A stretch of 64,000 bases of DNA from G963664835 sp965220775. GTDB lineage: Bacteria > Chloroflexota > UBA6077 > FW602-bin22 > JBCLEL01. Below the pieces are notes generated by a model, which saw only the letters and a program-made list of their open reading frames with translations, was not told the DNA's origin and did not search any database. The stretch lies in NCBI GenBank assembly GCA_965220775.1, contig OZ244845.1, positions 2,914,001-2,978,000 on the forward strand, written 5' to 3'. Positions 56,821 to 64,000 of this stretch are shown piece after piece (the first letter of the stretch is position 1; the number at the start of each line of letters is the position of its first letter). Both the position numbers and the translations under genes were made by a program.

Positions 56821-58392
56821 TTGGATCTAAGCACTAGCGTGATGAGGAAGTTTACCCGCCGTTCATTCTTGGCGGGACTGGGAGCCGCCGGCGCGTTGCC
56901 AATCCTCGCGGCATGTGAACCCCAGGTGATAACCGAAGAGCGGGTTCAGGTCGTCGAGAAAGAGGTCCCGGTCGAGAGAGTCGTTACCCAGGTCATTAGA
57001 GAGGAAGTCGAGAGGGTCATCACCGTCGAAGTAGAGAAGGCGGTTGAGGTAGAAAAGGTCGTCACCGTCGAGGTAGAGAAGGCGGTTGAGGTCGTTAGGA
57101 AAGAAATCGTCGAGGTAGAGAAGGAAGTAATCGTCGAGAAAGAGAAGATCGTTACCGTCGCTCCAGTTATGATGGAAAAGAGGATCGTGACCACTTGGGG
57201 TTGGGTCAGCTTCGCCACATCCGAGGGCTGGGCACGGGACGGCGTCTTGATGGGCGACGCATTCAACGAAGAGACCGGCATCATCCAGGAGCATACGCCG
57301 GTCCACTGGTCCAAGTACAACGACGCTCTCAAGGCCGCCGTGCCGGCGGGTGTTGGGCCTGATGTGTTCGAGAACAACTGGAGCCACATCCAGCCGATGG
57401 GCACCGTCGAGTTCGTCGTGCCTCTCCAGGACTATGCGTCGTCGGAGTGGGGCGCAAATTGGAAGGACAGATTCGTACTCGGCCCGATCGACGAGTTCGA
57501 GCGACTCGCGTTGATCGAGGGACTTGACAACCATTATCACCTGTCAGTCTACGCCCAGGCGCTCGGCCAATACTTCGCCAACATGGATCTGTTCAACGAG
57601 AACGATCTAGAGTTGCCGACAACTTGGGATGAGTTCGTCAAAGCAAATGACACGTTCGTCGCGAACGGGATCCCCGCAGTTGGCATGGGTTCGAAGGACC
57701 ACTGGTGGGCAAACTCCTACTGGACGCTGATGCTCGAAACCGCTGCCCCCGGTTATCGCGACCAGATCGACTGGGAAGGTACAGGTCAGTTCGATAGCCC
57801 GGAGTGTCGCGCCGGCCTAGAATTGTACAAGATGATCTTCGATAACAACTGGTCTCAGCCCAACCCGCTCTCAACCGGAGTGGGCGACTCGCGTACGATG
57901 TGGCTCAACAAAGAGATCGCCTCCCACGCCGGCTGGAGTGGCTGGTGGGGCATCGCGATGAGCGGCGACGACCAGGGCAACGGTGAGCAATGGGGCATCT
58001 TCGAGCCGCCTGGCGGCAAGACCCTTGCATCTTCCGCCGCCGGCTACGCCATGACCCAAACCGCAAGGGACAAGGACCTGTCCTTCGAAATGATTAAGTG
58101 GTACGTAGACGGTACTGGCCAGGAGTTCATTGCCGCTCGCCCTTCGCCGCCTGCCAAGAAAGGCGTGCAGATGGCGAGCGTCTCGCCAAACTTCGACGCT
58201 AACGTCATCGCGCCCACAATGGCCATTCTGAACGAGGGCCGTACAATCATGCGCTGGGCCCGGTGCCACGATACAGACGTGTCGCTCGGTCAGAGCATGC
58301 AGGGTTTGATCGACGGACGAGCCACGATCGATGACGCCCTGTCCGAGGTCCAGAAGGTCTGGGACAACCAGTGCTCCAAGCCGGGAGAGTAA
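56821..58392 (+). CDS. ABC sugar-binding lipoprotein with Tat signal and VEVEK stalk
   Basis: A 523-residue extracellular solute-binding protein (family 1) that delivers a carbohydrate to the adjacent permeases. The N-terminus has a twin-arginine signal (RKFTRRSFLAGLG) ending in lipobox ILAAC. A low-complexity charged stalk of about 70 residues (about 40-112) made of VEKEV, VEVEKAV and EVEKVV units follows, probably a coiled coil or extended spacer from the membrane. The globular domain starts at RIVTTWGWVSF. The TTG start has AGGAGA 7 bases upstream; an ATG seven codons later is possible. The layout is characteristic of Chloroflexota binding proteins. Confidence 0.9.
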   Translation: MDLSTSVMRKFTRRSFLAGLGAAGALPILAACEPQVITEERVQVVEKEVPVERVVTQVIREEVERVITVEVEKAVEVEKVVTVEVEKAVEVVRKEIVEVEKEVIVEKEKIVTVAPVMMEKRIVTTWGWVSFATSEGWARDGVLMGDAFNEETGIIQEHTPVHWSKYNDALKAAVPAGVGPDVFENNWSHIQPMGTVEFVVPLQDYASSEWGANWKDRFVLGPIDEFERLALIEGLDNHYHLSVYAQALGQYFANMDLFNENDLELPTTWDEFVKANDTFVANGIPAVGMGSKDHWWANSYWTLMLETAAPGYRDQIDWEGTGQFDSPECRAGLELYKMIFDNNWSQPNPLSTGVGDSRTMWLNKEIASHAGWSGWWGIAMSGDDQGNGEQWGIFEPPGGKTLASSAAGYAMTQTARDKDLSFEMIKWYVDGTGQEFIAARPSPPAKKGVQMASVSPNFDANVIAPTMAILNEGRTIMRWARCHDTDVSLGQSMQGLIDGRATIDDALSEVQKVWDNQCSKPGE

Positions 58393-58490
58393 GCCTACTC
58401 TTCCGAGATAGACCACAAGTGGCTTCGAGTTGAACTCATCGCCCTTGGCCCGCTCGGGTCAGGGGCTTGTACTCCCGAAGGGAATTAGAA

Positions 58491-59438
58491 TTGAGTAGTA
58501 GCCCTTTTCCTTCCACGCCACGAGTTGCCACGGCCGAAGTAAGTACAAGCGACCAGGTGCGCCGATGGATCCGGCGCGCCCATCTCACAAACTACCTCTT
58601 CATCTTGCCGGCCCTCGCAGTTTACCTTCTGTATGTTGCGTTCCCTGTCTGGAGGATTCTCTATGATAGTCTCTTTGACTGGAGTGGTTGGAGCGAAAAG
58701 GACCGCGAGTTCAACGGACTCGCGAACTACGTAGAGCTATTCACAGACGACAAGTGGTTCCTTGCTGCGATCAAACATAACCTGATCTGGTTCGTCGTAT
58801 CGGTTGGCGCGACGCTGTTTATTGGCTTTGTCACAGCTTACATGCTGAACCAAAAACTGCATTTCCGCGACGCCTATCGGGCGTCGATATTCCTTCCGCT
58901 AACGACGTCGGCCGTCGTCGTGGCATTTGCTTGGAACTACTTTTATCAACCGAATTTTGGCGTTCTGAATTCCATTTTGGGTCCGTTGGGTCTCGAACAG
59001 CAGTTCCTTGGCGATTACAGGACCGCACTCTACTGGATCATTATCGCGAATATATGGCATACTGCCGGTTTCTCTATGGTGATCTACTTGGCCGGCTTGC
59101 AAACCGTACCCGGCGATCTGATCGATGCGGCTCTGGTCGACGGCGCGACCGTATTGCAACGGATATGGTACGTTATAATACCAATGCTCTGGCCTTCAAC
59201 CGCCGCACTTCTGATTCTCGGTGCCATAGGCTCAGTCCGAACATTCGAGTACGTTTTCATTCTTACAAATGGCGGTCCTTACCATGCTACAGATGTGATC
59301 GCCATTACGATTTTCCACGCGGCGTTCCAGAACCAGAGACAAGGTTATGCATCGGCGGTATCTGTGGTCCTGCTGATTTTCGCGCTAATAATCACCGCGA
59401 TCCAGCTGAGGATGTACAAGGGCGCTCACCAGACCTAA
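58491..59438 (+). CDS. ABC sugar transporter permease (MalF/UgpA-like)
   Basis: About 315 residues with six membrane helices. The first is LFILPALAVYLLYVAFPVW, followed by the periplasmic segment with NGLANYVELF. The EAA cytoplasmic loop that docks the ATPase reads DAALVDGATVLQRIWYVIIP. It belongs to the binding-protein-dependent permease family for di- or oligosaccharides. The TTG at 58491 is preferred because AAGGGA lies 6-7 bases upstream; a TTG eight codons earlier is the alternative. No ATP-binding subunit is encoded in the window, so a shared ATPase must act elsewhere. Confidence 0.92.
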   Translation: MSSSPFPSTPRVATAEVSTSDQVRRWIRRAHLTNYLFILPALAVYLLYVAFPVWRILYDSLFDWSGWSEKDREFNGLANYVELFTDDKWFLAAIKHNLIWFVVSVGATLFIGFVTAYMLNQKLHFRDAYRASIFLPLTTSAVVVAFAWNYFYQPNFGVLNSILGPLGLEQQFLGDYRTALYWIIIANIWHTAGFSMVIYLAGLQTVPGDLIDAALVDGATVLQRIWYVIIPMLWPSTAALLILGAIGSVRTFEYVFILTNGGPYHATDVIAITIFHAAFQNQRQGYASAVSVVLLIFALIITAIQLRMYKGAHQT

Positions 59439-59450
59439 CGGAGTAGGGAT

Positions 59451-60356
59451 TTGTCTACAACAGCTTCCCTCTCTAAGACCTCGGCCCTCGGCATGTCGAA
59501 GCGGACAAGAGAGCTACTTCAAAGTATCGGACTTCATTTAGTCCTCGTAATTGTCTCGCTGCTGTTCCTGTTCCCCCTGCTCTACATCCTGACAACCTCG
59601 TTTAAAGCGCCGGGTGAACATCTACACAACGCTGGTTTCTTCCCCCAGACGTGGGAATTTGCAAAGTATCTTAAGGTATTTGGCGAGGCCCAAGTCTCCC
59701 TCACCGGCGTGAATAGCCTCGTCATAACCGTCTTGACTACCGGTGTTGGCCTCTTGCTATCCGCTCTGGCGGCTTATGCCTTCTCGCGACTCGAGCTGCC
59801 GGGACGCAATTTGCTTTTCCTGTTACTCCTGACTGGCTTGATGATCCCGACGGCGACTCTTATCGTCCCTCTTTACAGGATGAACCTTTGGCTTGGTAAT
59901 AATTTCCCCATTCCTGGAATCGTTGGGCTCAACACCTACGGTGCCGTAGTCGGCCCATACGTTGCCCTCGGTCTGCCGTTCGCCATTCTGCTAATGAAGT
60001 ACTATTTTGACACGCTGCCCAAGGAGATCGAGGACTCGGCCTTGATTGACGGAGCGAACCGGCTTCAAATCTTCTGGCTGCTCATCGTGCCCCTGACCCG
60101 CCCGATCCTAGGTTCTTTGGCGATATTCAAAGCCATGGGAACCTGGAACGAGTTCTTGCTCGCAATGCTGTTCCTGACCAAGCCGGCGATGAAGACTTTG
60201 CCGCTCGCGATCATTCAATACACCGGGATGTACTTCAATGCCATGGAGGAGATCTTCGCCCTTATGGTCATGATGAGTGCCCCGGTCATGGTGCTGTTCC
60301 TTGTTTTACAGAAGCAGTTCATTTCGGGACTTACGCAGGGTGCTGTCAAGGGGTAG
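59451..60356 (+). CDS. ABC sugar transporter permease (MalG/UgpE-like), copy 1
   Basis: 301 residues and six membrane helices. The EAA loop is EIEDSALIDGANRLQIFWLL and the C-terminal QFISGLTQGAVKG is typical of MalG-type permeases. It pairs with the upstream MalF-like subunit (12-base gap). The start is TTG. It is very similar over its whole length to the protein at 60986-61891, so one arose by tandem duplication. It is followed by a perfect hairpin at 60387-60405. Confidence 0.92.
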   Translation: MSTTASLSKTSALGMSKRTRELLQSIGLHLVLVIVSLLFLFPLLYILTTSFKAPGEHLHNAGFFPQTWEFAKYLKVFGEAQVSLTGVNSLVITVLTTGVGLLLSALAAYAFSRLELPGRNLLFLLLLTGLMIPTATLIVPLYRMNLWLGNNFPIPGIVGLNTYGAVVGPYVALGLPFAILLMKYYFDTLPKEIEDSALIDGANRLQIFWLLIVPLTRPILGSLAIFKAMGTWNEFLLAMLFLTKPAMKTLPLAIIQYTGMYFNAMEEIFALMVMMSAPVMVLFLVLQKQFISGLTQGAVKG

Positions 60357-60386
60357 AGGTCGCTAGGGAGAGGGCACAAACAGCCT

Positions 60387-60405
60387 GAGCGCCGAAACGG
60401 CGCTC
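60387..60405 (+). terminator. hairpin after the first MalG-like gene
   Basis: GAGCGCCG, loop AAA, CGGCGCTC makes a perfect 8-bp GC-rich stem 30 bases after the stop. There is no T-run downstream, so it may stabilise the mRNA end or attenuate rather than terminate fully. Confidence 0.4.
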
Positions 60406-60486
60406 CATCCTCCGAACGTTGCCGTTCACAATGATACAGTTCGTCGGCAATGCAGAGTGCCAGAACCCATCTCAACGGGAATTCAC

Positions 60487-60881
60487 ACTACCTAGAGTAA
60501 ATGTTCAGATTTAGGGGTACCTGCTCCGTATGGGCGTCCGCCTAGGCGGATCGCACCAATGAGGTTCTACCACAAACGAGGACGTCTGATCGGGGAAAGC
60601 CAGGAAAGGGTTGCAAGGGCGATCCGCCTTAGGCGGATGCGGGGGGATGTGGGGGTGTCCCCCACAACAAAGATCCCCCTTCTCCTGGCTAGGAGAAGGG
60701 GGCCAGGTCGAAGACTACGCAAGGCGAGGGGATGAGGTCGAGCAGCTCGTGTATGTGGCATCGGTAGGTTGGAAATCACCCCTTGACCGCCGAATGAGGT
60801 CCAGGGTGGCGACTCGGCCTTTCCAGTCCACGGGTATGGGGGAGAGACATACACTCAAATCTGAACTGTTACTACCTAGAG
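60487..60881. mobile_element. MITE-like element with inverted ends and 11-bp flanking direct repeats
   Basis: ACTACCTAGAG occurs at 60487-60497 and again at 60871-60881, flanking 373 bases. The inner ends are inverted: GTTCAGATTT (60503-60512) and AAATCTGAAC (60857-60866), with partial match beyond. Inside are four hairpins: TCCGCCTAGGCGGA (60537-60550), ATCCGCC/GGCGGAT (60622-60638), GGGGG/CCCCC (60651-60663), and a 12-bp perfect stem CCCCCTTCTCCT/AGGAGAAGGGGG (60675-60702). No transposase or other gene is present, so it is a non-autonomous element. It lies between the two MalG-like genes. Confidence 0.7.
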
Positions 60882-60985
60882 CATCAATTCACACCCTATC
60901 GTCCCTCTTTGGTAGAATGTGCGATAGTCGATCTGTGTCTCTTTGACGGCGGAGCAGGTCATATCAACCTTGGTGGAGGCCCTAG

Positions 60986-61891
60986 ATGTCAGTAGCAGTA
61001 TCGGTATCTAGTCGCGCAAAGATGTCGAAAAGAACAAAGCAGATCTTTAAAAGCATCGGGCTGCACGCCAGTCTTATCTTTTTCTCAGCCCTTTTCCTGG
61101 TTCCGCTGCTATATATCCTCTTCACGTCTTTCAAGGCGCCAGGCGAACACCTTACCAACGCTGGCCTGATCCCCGAAACTTGGGAATTCGCCAAATATAT
61201 CAATGTGTTTATCAAGGCAGATGTCGCGACAACTGGCAAGAATAGCCTGGTCATCACTGTAATCACCACTATCGTTGGGCTCATAATATCGGCGCTTGCT
61301 GCGTATGGATTCTCGCGGCTGGAGATCCCGTTCAAGAACACTATTTTCCTGGTCATGCTGGCTGGATTGATGATTCCTACCGCTACTCTGATCGTTCCCC
61401 TTTTCAGAATGAACCTTTGGCTCAGCGACAATTTCCCAATCCCTGGTGTACTTGGGGTGAACACCTATGGCGCAGTCATTGGCCCCTACATAGCACTGGG
61501 AGTGCCTTTCGCGATCCTGCTAATGAAGTATTACTTTGACACATTGCCGAAAGAGATTGAGGACTCAGCCCTGATCGACGGGGCGAACCGACTGCAGATA
61601 TGGTGGATGATCATTTTACCGCTGACCCGTCCGATTCTCGGATCGTTAGCGATCTTCAAGGCGATGGGGACCTGGAACGAATTCTTGCTCGCAATGCTGT
61701 TCCTGACAAAGCCAGCGATGAAAACGCTGCCGCTCGCGATAATTCAGTACACCGGTGATCAGATGAATGTTGGCAAGATGGAAAGCCTGTTCGCCCTGAT
61801 GATCATGATGACGATCCCGGTAATGGTCTTCTTCCTCATAATGCAAAGGCAGTTCATTCAAGGGCTCACTGCCGGCGCCGTCAAAGGCTAA
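60986..61891 (+). CDS. ABC sugar transporter permease (MalG/UgpE-like), copy 2
   Basis: A 301-residue paralogue of the preceding permease with near-identical blocks such as LMIPTATLIVPLFRMNLWL, GTWNEFLLAMLFLTKPAMK and the EAA loop EIEDSALIDGANRLQI. It differs mainly at the N-terminus and in the last periplasmic loop (GDQMNVGKMESL versus GMYFNAMEE). It ends QFIQGLTAGAVKG. It may replace copy 1 in a complex with altered specificity, or be redundant. A 104-base gap after the MITE-like element may hold its own promoter. Confidence 0.92.
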   Translation: MSVAVSVSSRAKMSKRTKQIFKSIGLHASLIFFSALFLVPLLYILFTSFKAPGEHLTNAGLIPETWEFAKYINVFIKADVATTGKNSLVITVITTIVGLIISALAAYGFSRLEIPFKNTIFLVMLAGLMIPTATLIVPLFRMNLWLSDNFPIPGVLGVNTYGAVIGPYIALGVPFAILLMKYYFDTLPKEIEDSALIDGANRLQIWWMIILPLTRPILGSLAIFKAMGTWNEFLLAMLFLTKPAMKTLPLAIIQYTGDQMNVGKMESLFALMIMMTIPVMVFFLIMQRQFIQGLTAGAVKG

Positions 61892-62077
61892 ACGTTGCCC
61901 CGGGCATCGGCCAAACGAACGTCCGATCCAGGGGTGCATCTATCAATTATCACCGGTCGAGACAACCGCCTAAAGTCGGCTCCAGGTGTGCGGAAAATCA
62001 ATTGTGCCAGTGAGCGCGGATCCATCGTGCGCGGGGCCAAGTAGTCAACCTAAATGCAAATATAAGGAGGATTTCCG

Positions 62078-62830
62078 ATGAAAGTATCGCTTGATGGACA
62101 GGTAGCCGTAGTCACCGGCGGCGCCGTTGGGCTGGGACGCGAGATCAGCCAAGCTTTCGCCGAAGCCGGCGCCGACATAGTGATTGGCGACATCTCCGAA
62201 TCGGAGGGGCAAAAAGCCGCCGAAGAGTTGACTCAGCTTGGCCGACGCGGCATCTACGTCCAGACCGATTTAACAAAGGTTGCCGACTGCCGCAATCTTA
62301 TCGCGGAGGCGGTGAGACAGCTTGGCCGGCTGGATATCCTGGTCAATAACGCCGGCATCTACCCGGCCGTTACGATACCCGATACGACCGAAGAGCTCTG
62401 GGACCAGGTCTTGGACCTCAATCTGAAGGGCGCTTTTTTCTGTGCGCAAGCGGCGGCCGCGGTGATGAAAGAGCGGAAATACGGTCGCATCATTAGCATG
62501 AGCTCGCAGAGCGCCCACTCCGGCAGCTTGGCCGCATGGGCCCACTACGCCGCGTCCAAGGGCGGCATAATAAGTATGAGCAAGTCGTTCGCAAGCTATC
62601 TCGCGCCGCACGGCGTCACCGTGAACTGTCTAGCCCCTGGTCCGCACAGAACTTACCGCGAAGAGGAATGGAGCGAGGAATGGGAGCAGACGATGATCGA
62701 TCATACTCCCGTCGGACATCTAGGCAATCCGAAAAACCTGGCCAGAACAGTCCTATTCCTGGCTTCCGAGTACGCCGACTACATAACCGGCGCCACTGTT
62801 GACATAAACGGTGGTTGGTTGATGCGATAG
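62078..62830 (+). CDS. short-chain dehydrogenase/reductase (FabG-like)
   Basis: A 250-residue classical SDR. The cofactor motif is TGGAVGLG, then VNNAGIY, catalytic Ser in IISMSSQSAH, YAASKGG (Tyr-x3-Lys), NCLAPGP and the C-terminal YITGATVDINGGW. Asp in IVIGDIS suggests NAD. Being set between sugar permeases, it likely oxidises a sugar or polyol taken up by them; this is inferred from context. The start has a perfect AAGGAGG 8 bases upstream, the strongest ribosome site nearby. Confidence 0.93.
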   Translation: MKVSLDGQVAVVTGGAVGLGREISQAFAEAGADIVIGDISESEGQKAAEELTQLGRRGIYVQTDLTKVADCRNLIAEAVRQLGRLDILVNNAGIYPAVTIPDTTEELWDQVLDLNLKGAFFCAQAAAAVMKERKYGRIISMSSQSAHSGSLAAWAHYAASKGGIISMSKSFASYLAPHGVTVNCLAPGPHRTYREEEWSEEWEQTMIDHTPVGHLGNPKNLARTVLFLASEYADYITGATVDINGGWLMR

Positions 62831-62932
62831 GCCGTCTCATACCCATCGGACTTGAGCGTCTGGTGGACTTGACGCTTATGCATCAAGAAATTCGGGCGGG
62901 GTCTACGGCCTGAAGGACGTCATTTTCGACCG

Positions 62933-63748
62933 ATGTCCAGCCGAATAACCAGTTTACCGACTTCGCTAGGACTGCATTTCGCCCTGGCGACGATTTCGTT
63001 TCTGTTTCTTTTGCCGATCATCGTCGTCATTCGCAACTCGTTTGCGTCCTACCGCGAGTTACGCGACAACCCCTTTTTCGTCCCCACCGCCATCGATTTC
63101 AGAGGATATCTCGACGTTTGGGAACGCGCGAATATTCCGAACTCCGGCCTCAACACCATAGTGATTACCGGCACAACCGTCCTGTTGGTCTTGTTGCTGG
63201 GATCGATGGCCGCGTTCGCGTTCTCTCGCCTCGGTTTTCCAGGACAAAACCAGCTATTCCTGCTGTTTATGCTCGCCCTGATGCTTCCATCGGCCACGCT
63301 CATGGTCCCGTTGTTCAGAATGAACCTAGCGCTCGGCACCCACAATACATACTTGTCCGTGATAGGACCTTACATAGCGCTGGGATTGCCTCTGGGAATA
63401 TTGCTGTTCAAATTCTACTTCGACACGCTCCCGCGCGAGCTTGAGGACTCGGCCCACGTCGATGGAGCGTCCACATTCACCATCTACCGACATATATTGT
63501 TACCGCTTGCCAGGCCGGTCCTCGCGGCAGTTGCGATCTTCCAATTCCTCACTACCTGGAACGAGTTCGTATTAGCCGGCTTATTCCTGACCAAGCAACA
63601 CATGTACACGCTAACGGTCACGGCGATGATGCACAGAGGCAACAGCTTCACCTTGTTCGTGATCATTACGCTGCCTGTCGCAGTATTCTTTCTTCTGACG
63701 CAACGACAGTTTATCTCCGGCCTGACCGCCGGCGCATTGAAGGGTTAG
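62933..63748 (+). CDS. ABC sugar transporter permease (MalG-like), copy 3
   Basis: 271 residues and six helices, more distant from copies 1 and 2 but of the same type. It has FRMNLALG, GPYIALGLPLGILLFKFYFD, EAA loop ELEDSAHVDGASTFTIYRH, and terminal QFISGLTAGALKG. Its own MalF partner and binding protein are not in the window. It is possibly the end of this operon or a partner for the upstream MalF. A repeat mosaic follows. Confidence 0.9.
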   Translation: MSSRITSLPTSLGLHFALATISFLFLLPIIVVIRNSFASYRELRDNPFFVPTAIDFRGYLDVWERANIPNSGLNTIVITGTTVLLVLLLGSMAAFAFSRLGFPGQNQLFLLFMLALMLPSATLMVPLFRMNLALGTHNTYLSVIGPYIALGLPLGILLFKFYFDTLPRELEDSAHVDGASTFTIYRHILLPLARPVLAAVAIFQFLTTWNEFVLAGLFLTKQHMYTLTVTAMMHRGNSFTLFVIITLPVAVFFLLTQRQFISGLTAGALKG

Positions 63749-63819
63749 ATCGGGAGGGCGGTAATCCTATCAGTGCGCAATTCAAGCTCGCGCACACCTA
63801 CCAACGACCAGTCAACATA

Positions 63820-64000
63820 AACTTGCCGAGCCCCAAATTGGATATGCAATTTGTAGACCGATGGCCGAGGGCGGAATGAGAAAATGTAGCGCGGGGGCTT
63901 GTCCCCCGCTGGGAGCGGGTGGGGCGTGGCAGAATCCGCCGTGCCAACTCGCTGTACCAAGCCACAACTCCGGCTTTTCATACCTTCGTGTGCCGGCGCC
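63820..64000. repeat. mosaic of interspersed palindromic repeat modules (runs off the window)
   Basis: AATTTGTAGACCGATGGCCG, TGTAGCGCGGGGGCTTGTCC, CCCCCGCTGGG and TACCTTCGTGTGCCGGCGCC repeat the modules seen at 2710-2850 and 44490-44560. No gene reaches the window edge here. Confidence 0.8.

Overview
This 64-kb window (roughly 55-60% GC by eye) looks like a bacterial chromosome segment, probably from the phylum Chloroflexota (SAR202/Dehalococcoidia-like or a related uncultured lineage). That placement is an inference. It rests on the sugar-binding lipoprotein with a Tat signal and a long VEVEK-type stalk, the style of the ABC permeases, the 23S variant positions, the TIGR00300 protein, and the heavy use of TTG/GTG starts. 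The intergenic spaces are packed with a mosaic family of short palindromic repeats that recur throughout the window.

Layout. 1-2404: 3' three quarters of a 23S rRNA gene and a 5S rRNA gene. 2500-3660: repeat mosaic. 3707-7057: a VOC protein, a surface lipoprotein with FlgD-like Ig repeats, and two GT2 glycosyltransferases. 7077-8315 (minus): a TIGR00300 (LOR/SDH-type) enzyme, divergent from the complete F-type ATP synthase locus atpI-B-E-F-H-A-G-D-C (8608-16326). The ATP synthase locus runs directly into murA and mreB (to 18612). It has unusually large internal gaps, one of which holds a decayed MazG-like gene. 18978-19898: a Xer-like recombinase with altered catalytic residues. 19990-21880: repeats with a transposase stump. 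21923-23047: a dGTPase-like HD hydrolase.

23156-35551 is a complete type I-E CRISPR-Cas locus: cas3, cse1, cse2, cas7, cas5, cas6e, cas1, cas2, a leader, and an array of 54 repeats. The array shows a change of repeat tetraloop along its length, a duplicated spacer block, and degenerate distal repeats. It is followed by a candidate 32-residue membrane peptide and a UvrD/PcrA helicase (minus).

38833-40470: a small membrane-anchored zinc-finger protein, endonuclease III and a HAD phosphatase. 40532-42557 (minus): an SDR-M24 hydrolase pair. 43188-44476: an intact IS481-type insertion inside a repeat mosaic. 44997-47201 (minus): RecQ. Next come a small membrane protein, an Atg22/UMF1-type MFS transporter, a 2-hydroxyacid dehydrogenase and a DUF3604 protein.

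53506-56228 is the most unusual coding block. A pterin-carbinolamine dehydratase fused to a beta-rich domain lies just upstream of a protein carrying all the flavin-dependent halogenase motifs, a PqqD/winged-helix-like C-terminal region and a terminal SEC-C zinc motif. 56821-63748 is a carbohydrate ABC transport locus (binding protein, one MalF-like and three MalG-like permeases, one SDR). Two tandem MalG paralogues are separated by a 373-bp MITE-like element with inverted ends and an 11-bp flanking direct repeat. The window ends in another copy of the repeat mosaic. I found no tRNA genes and no 16S rRNA gene.
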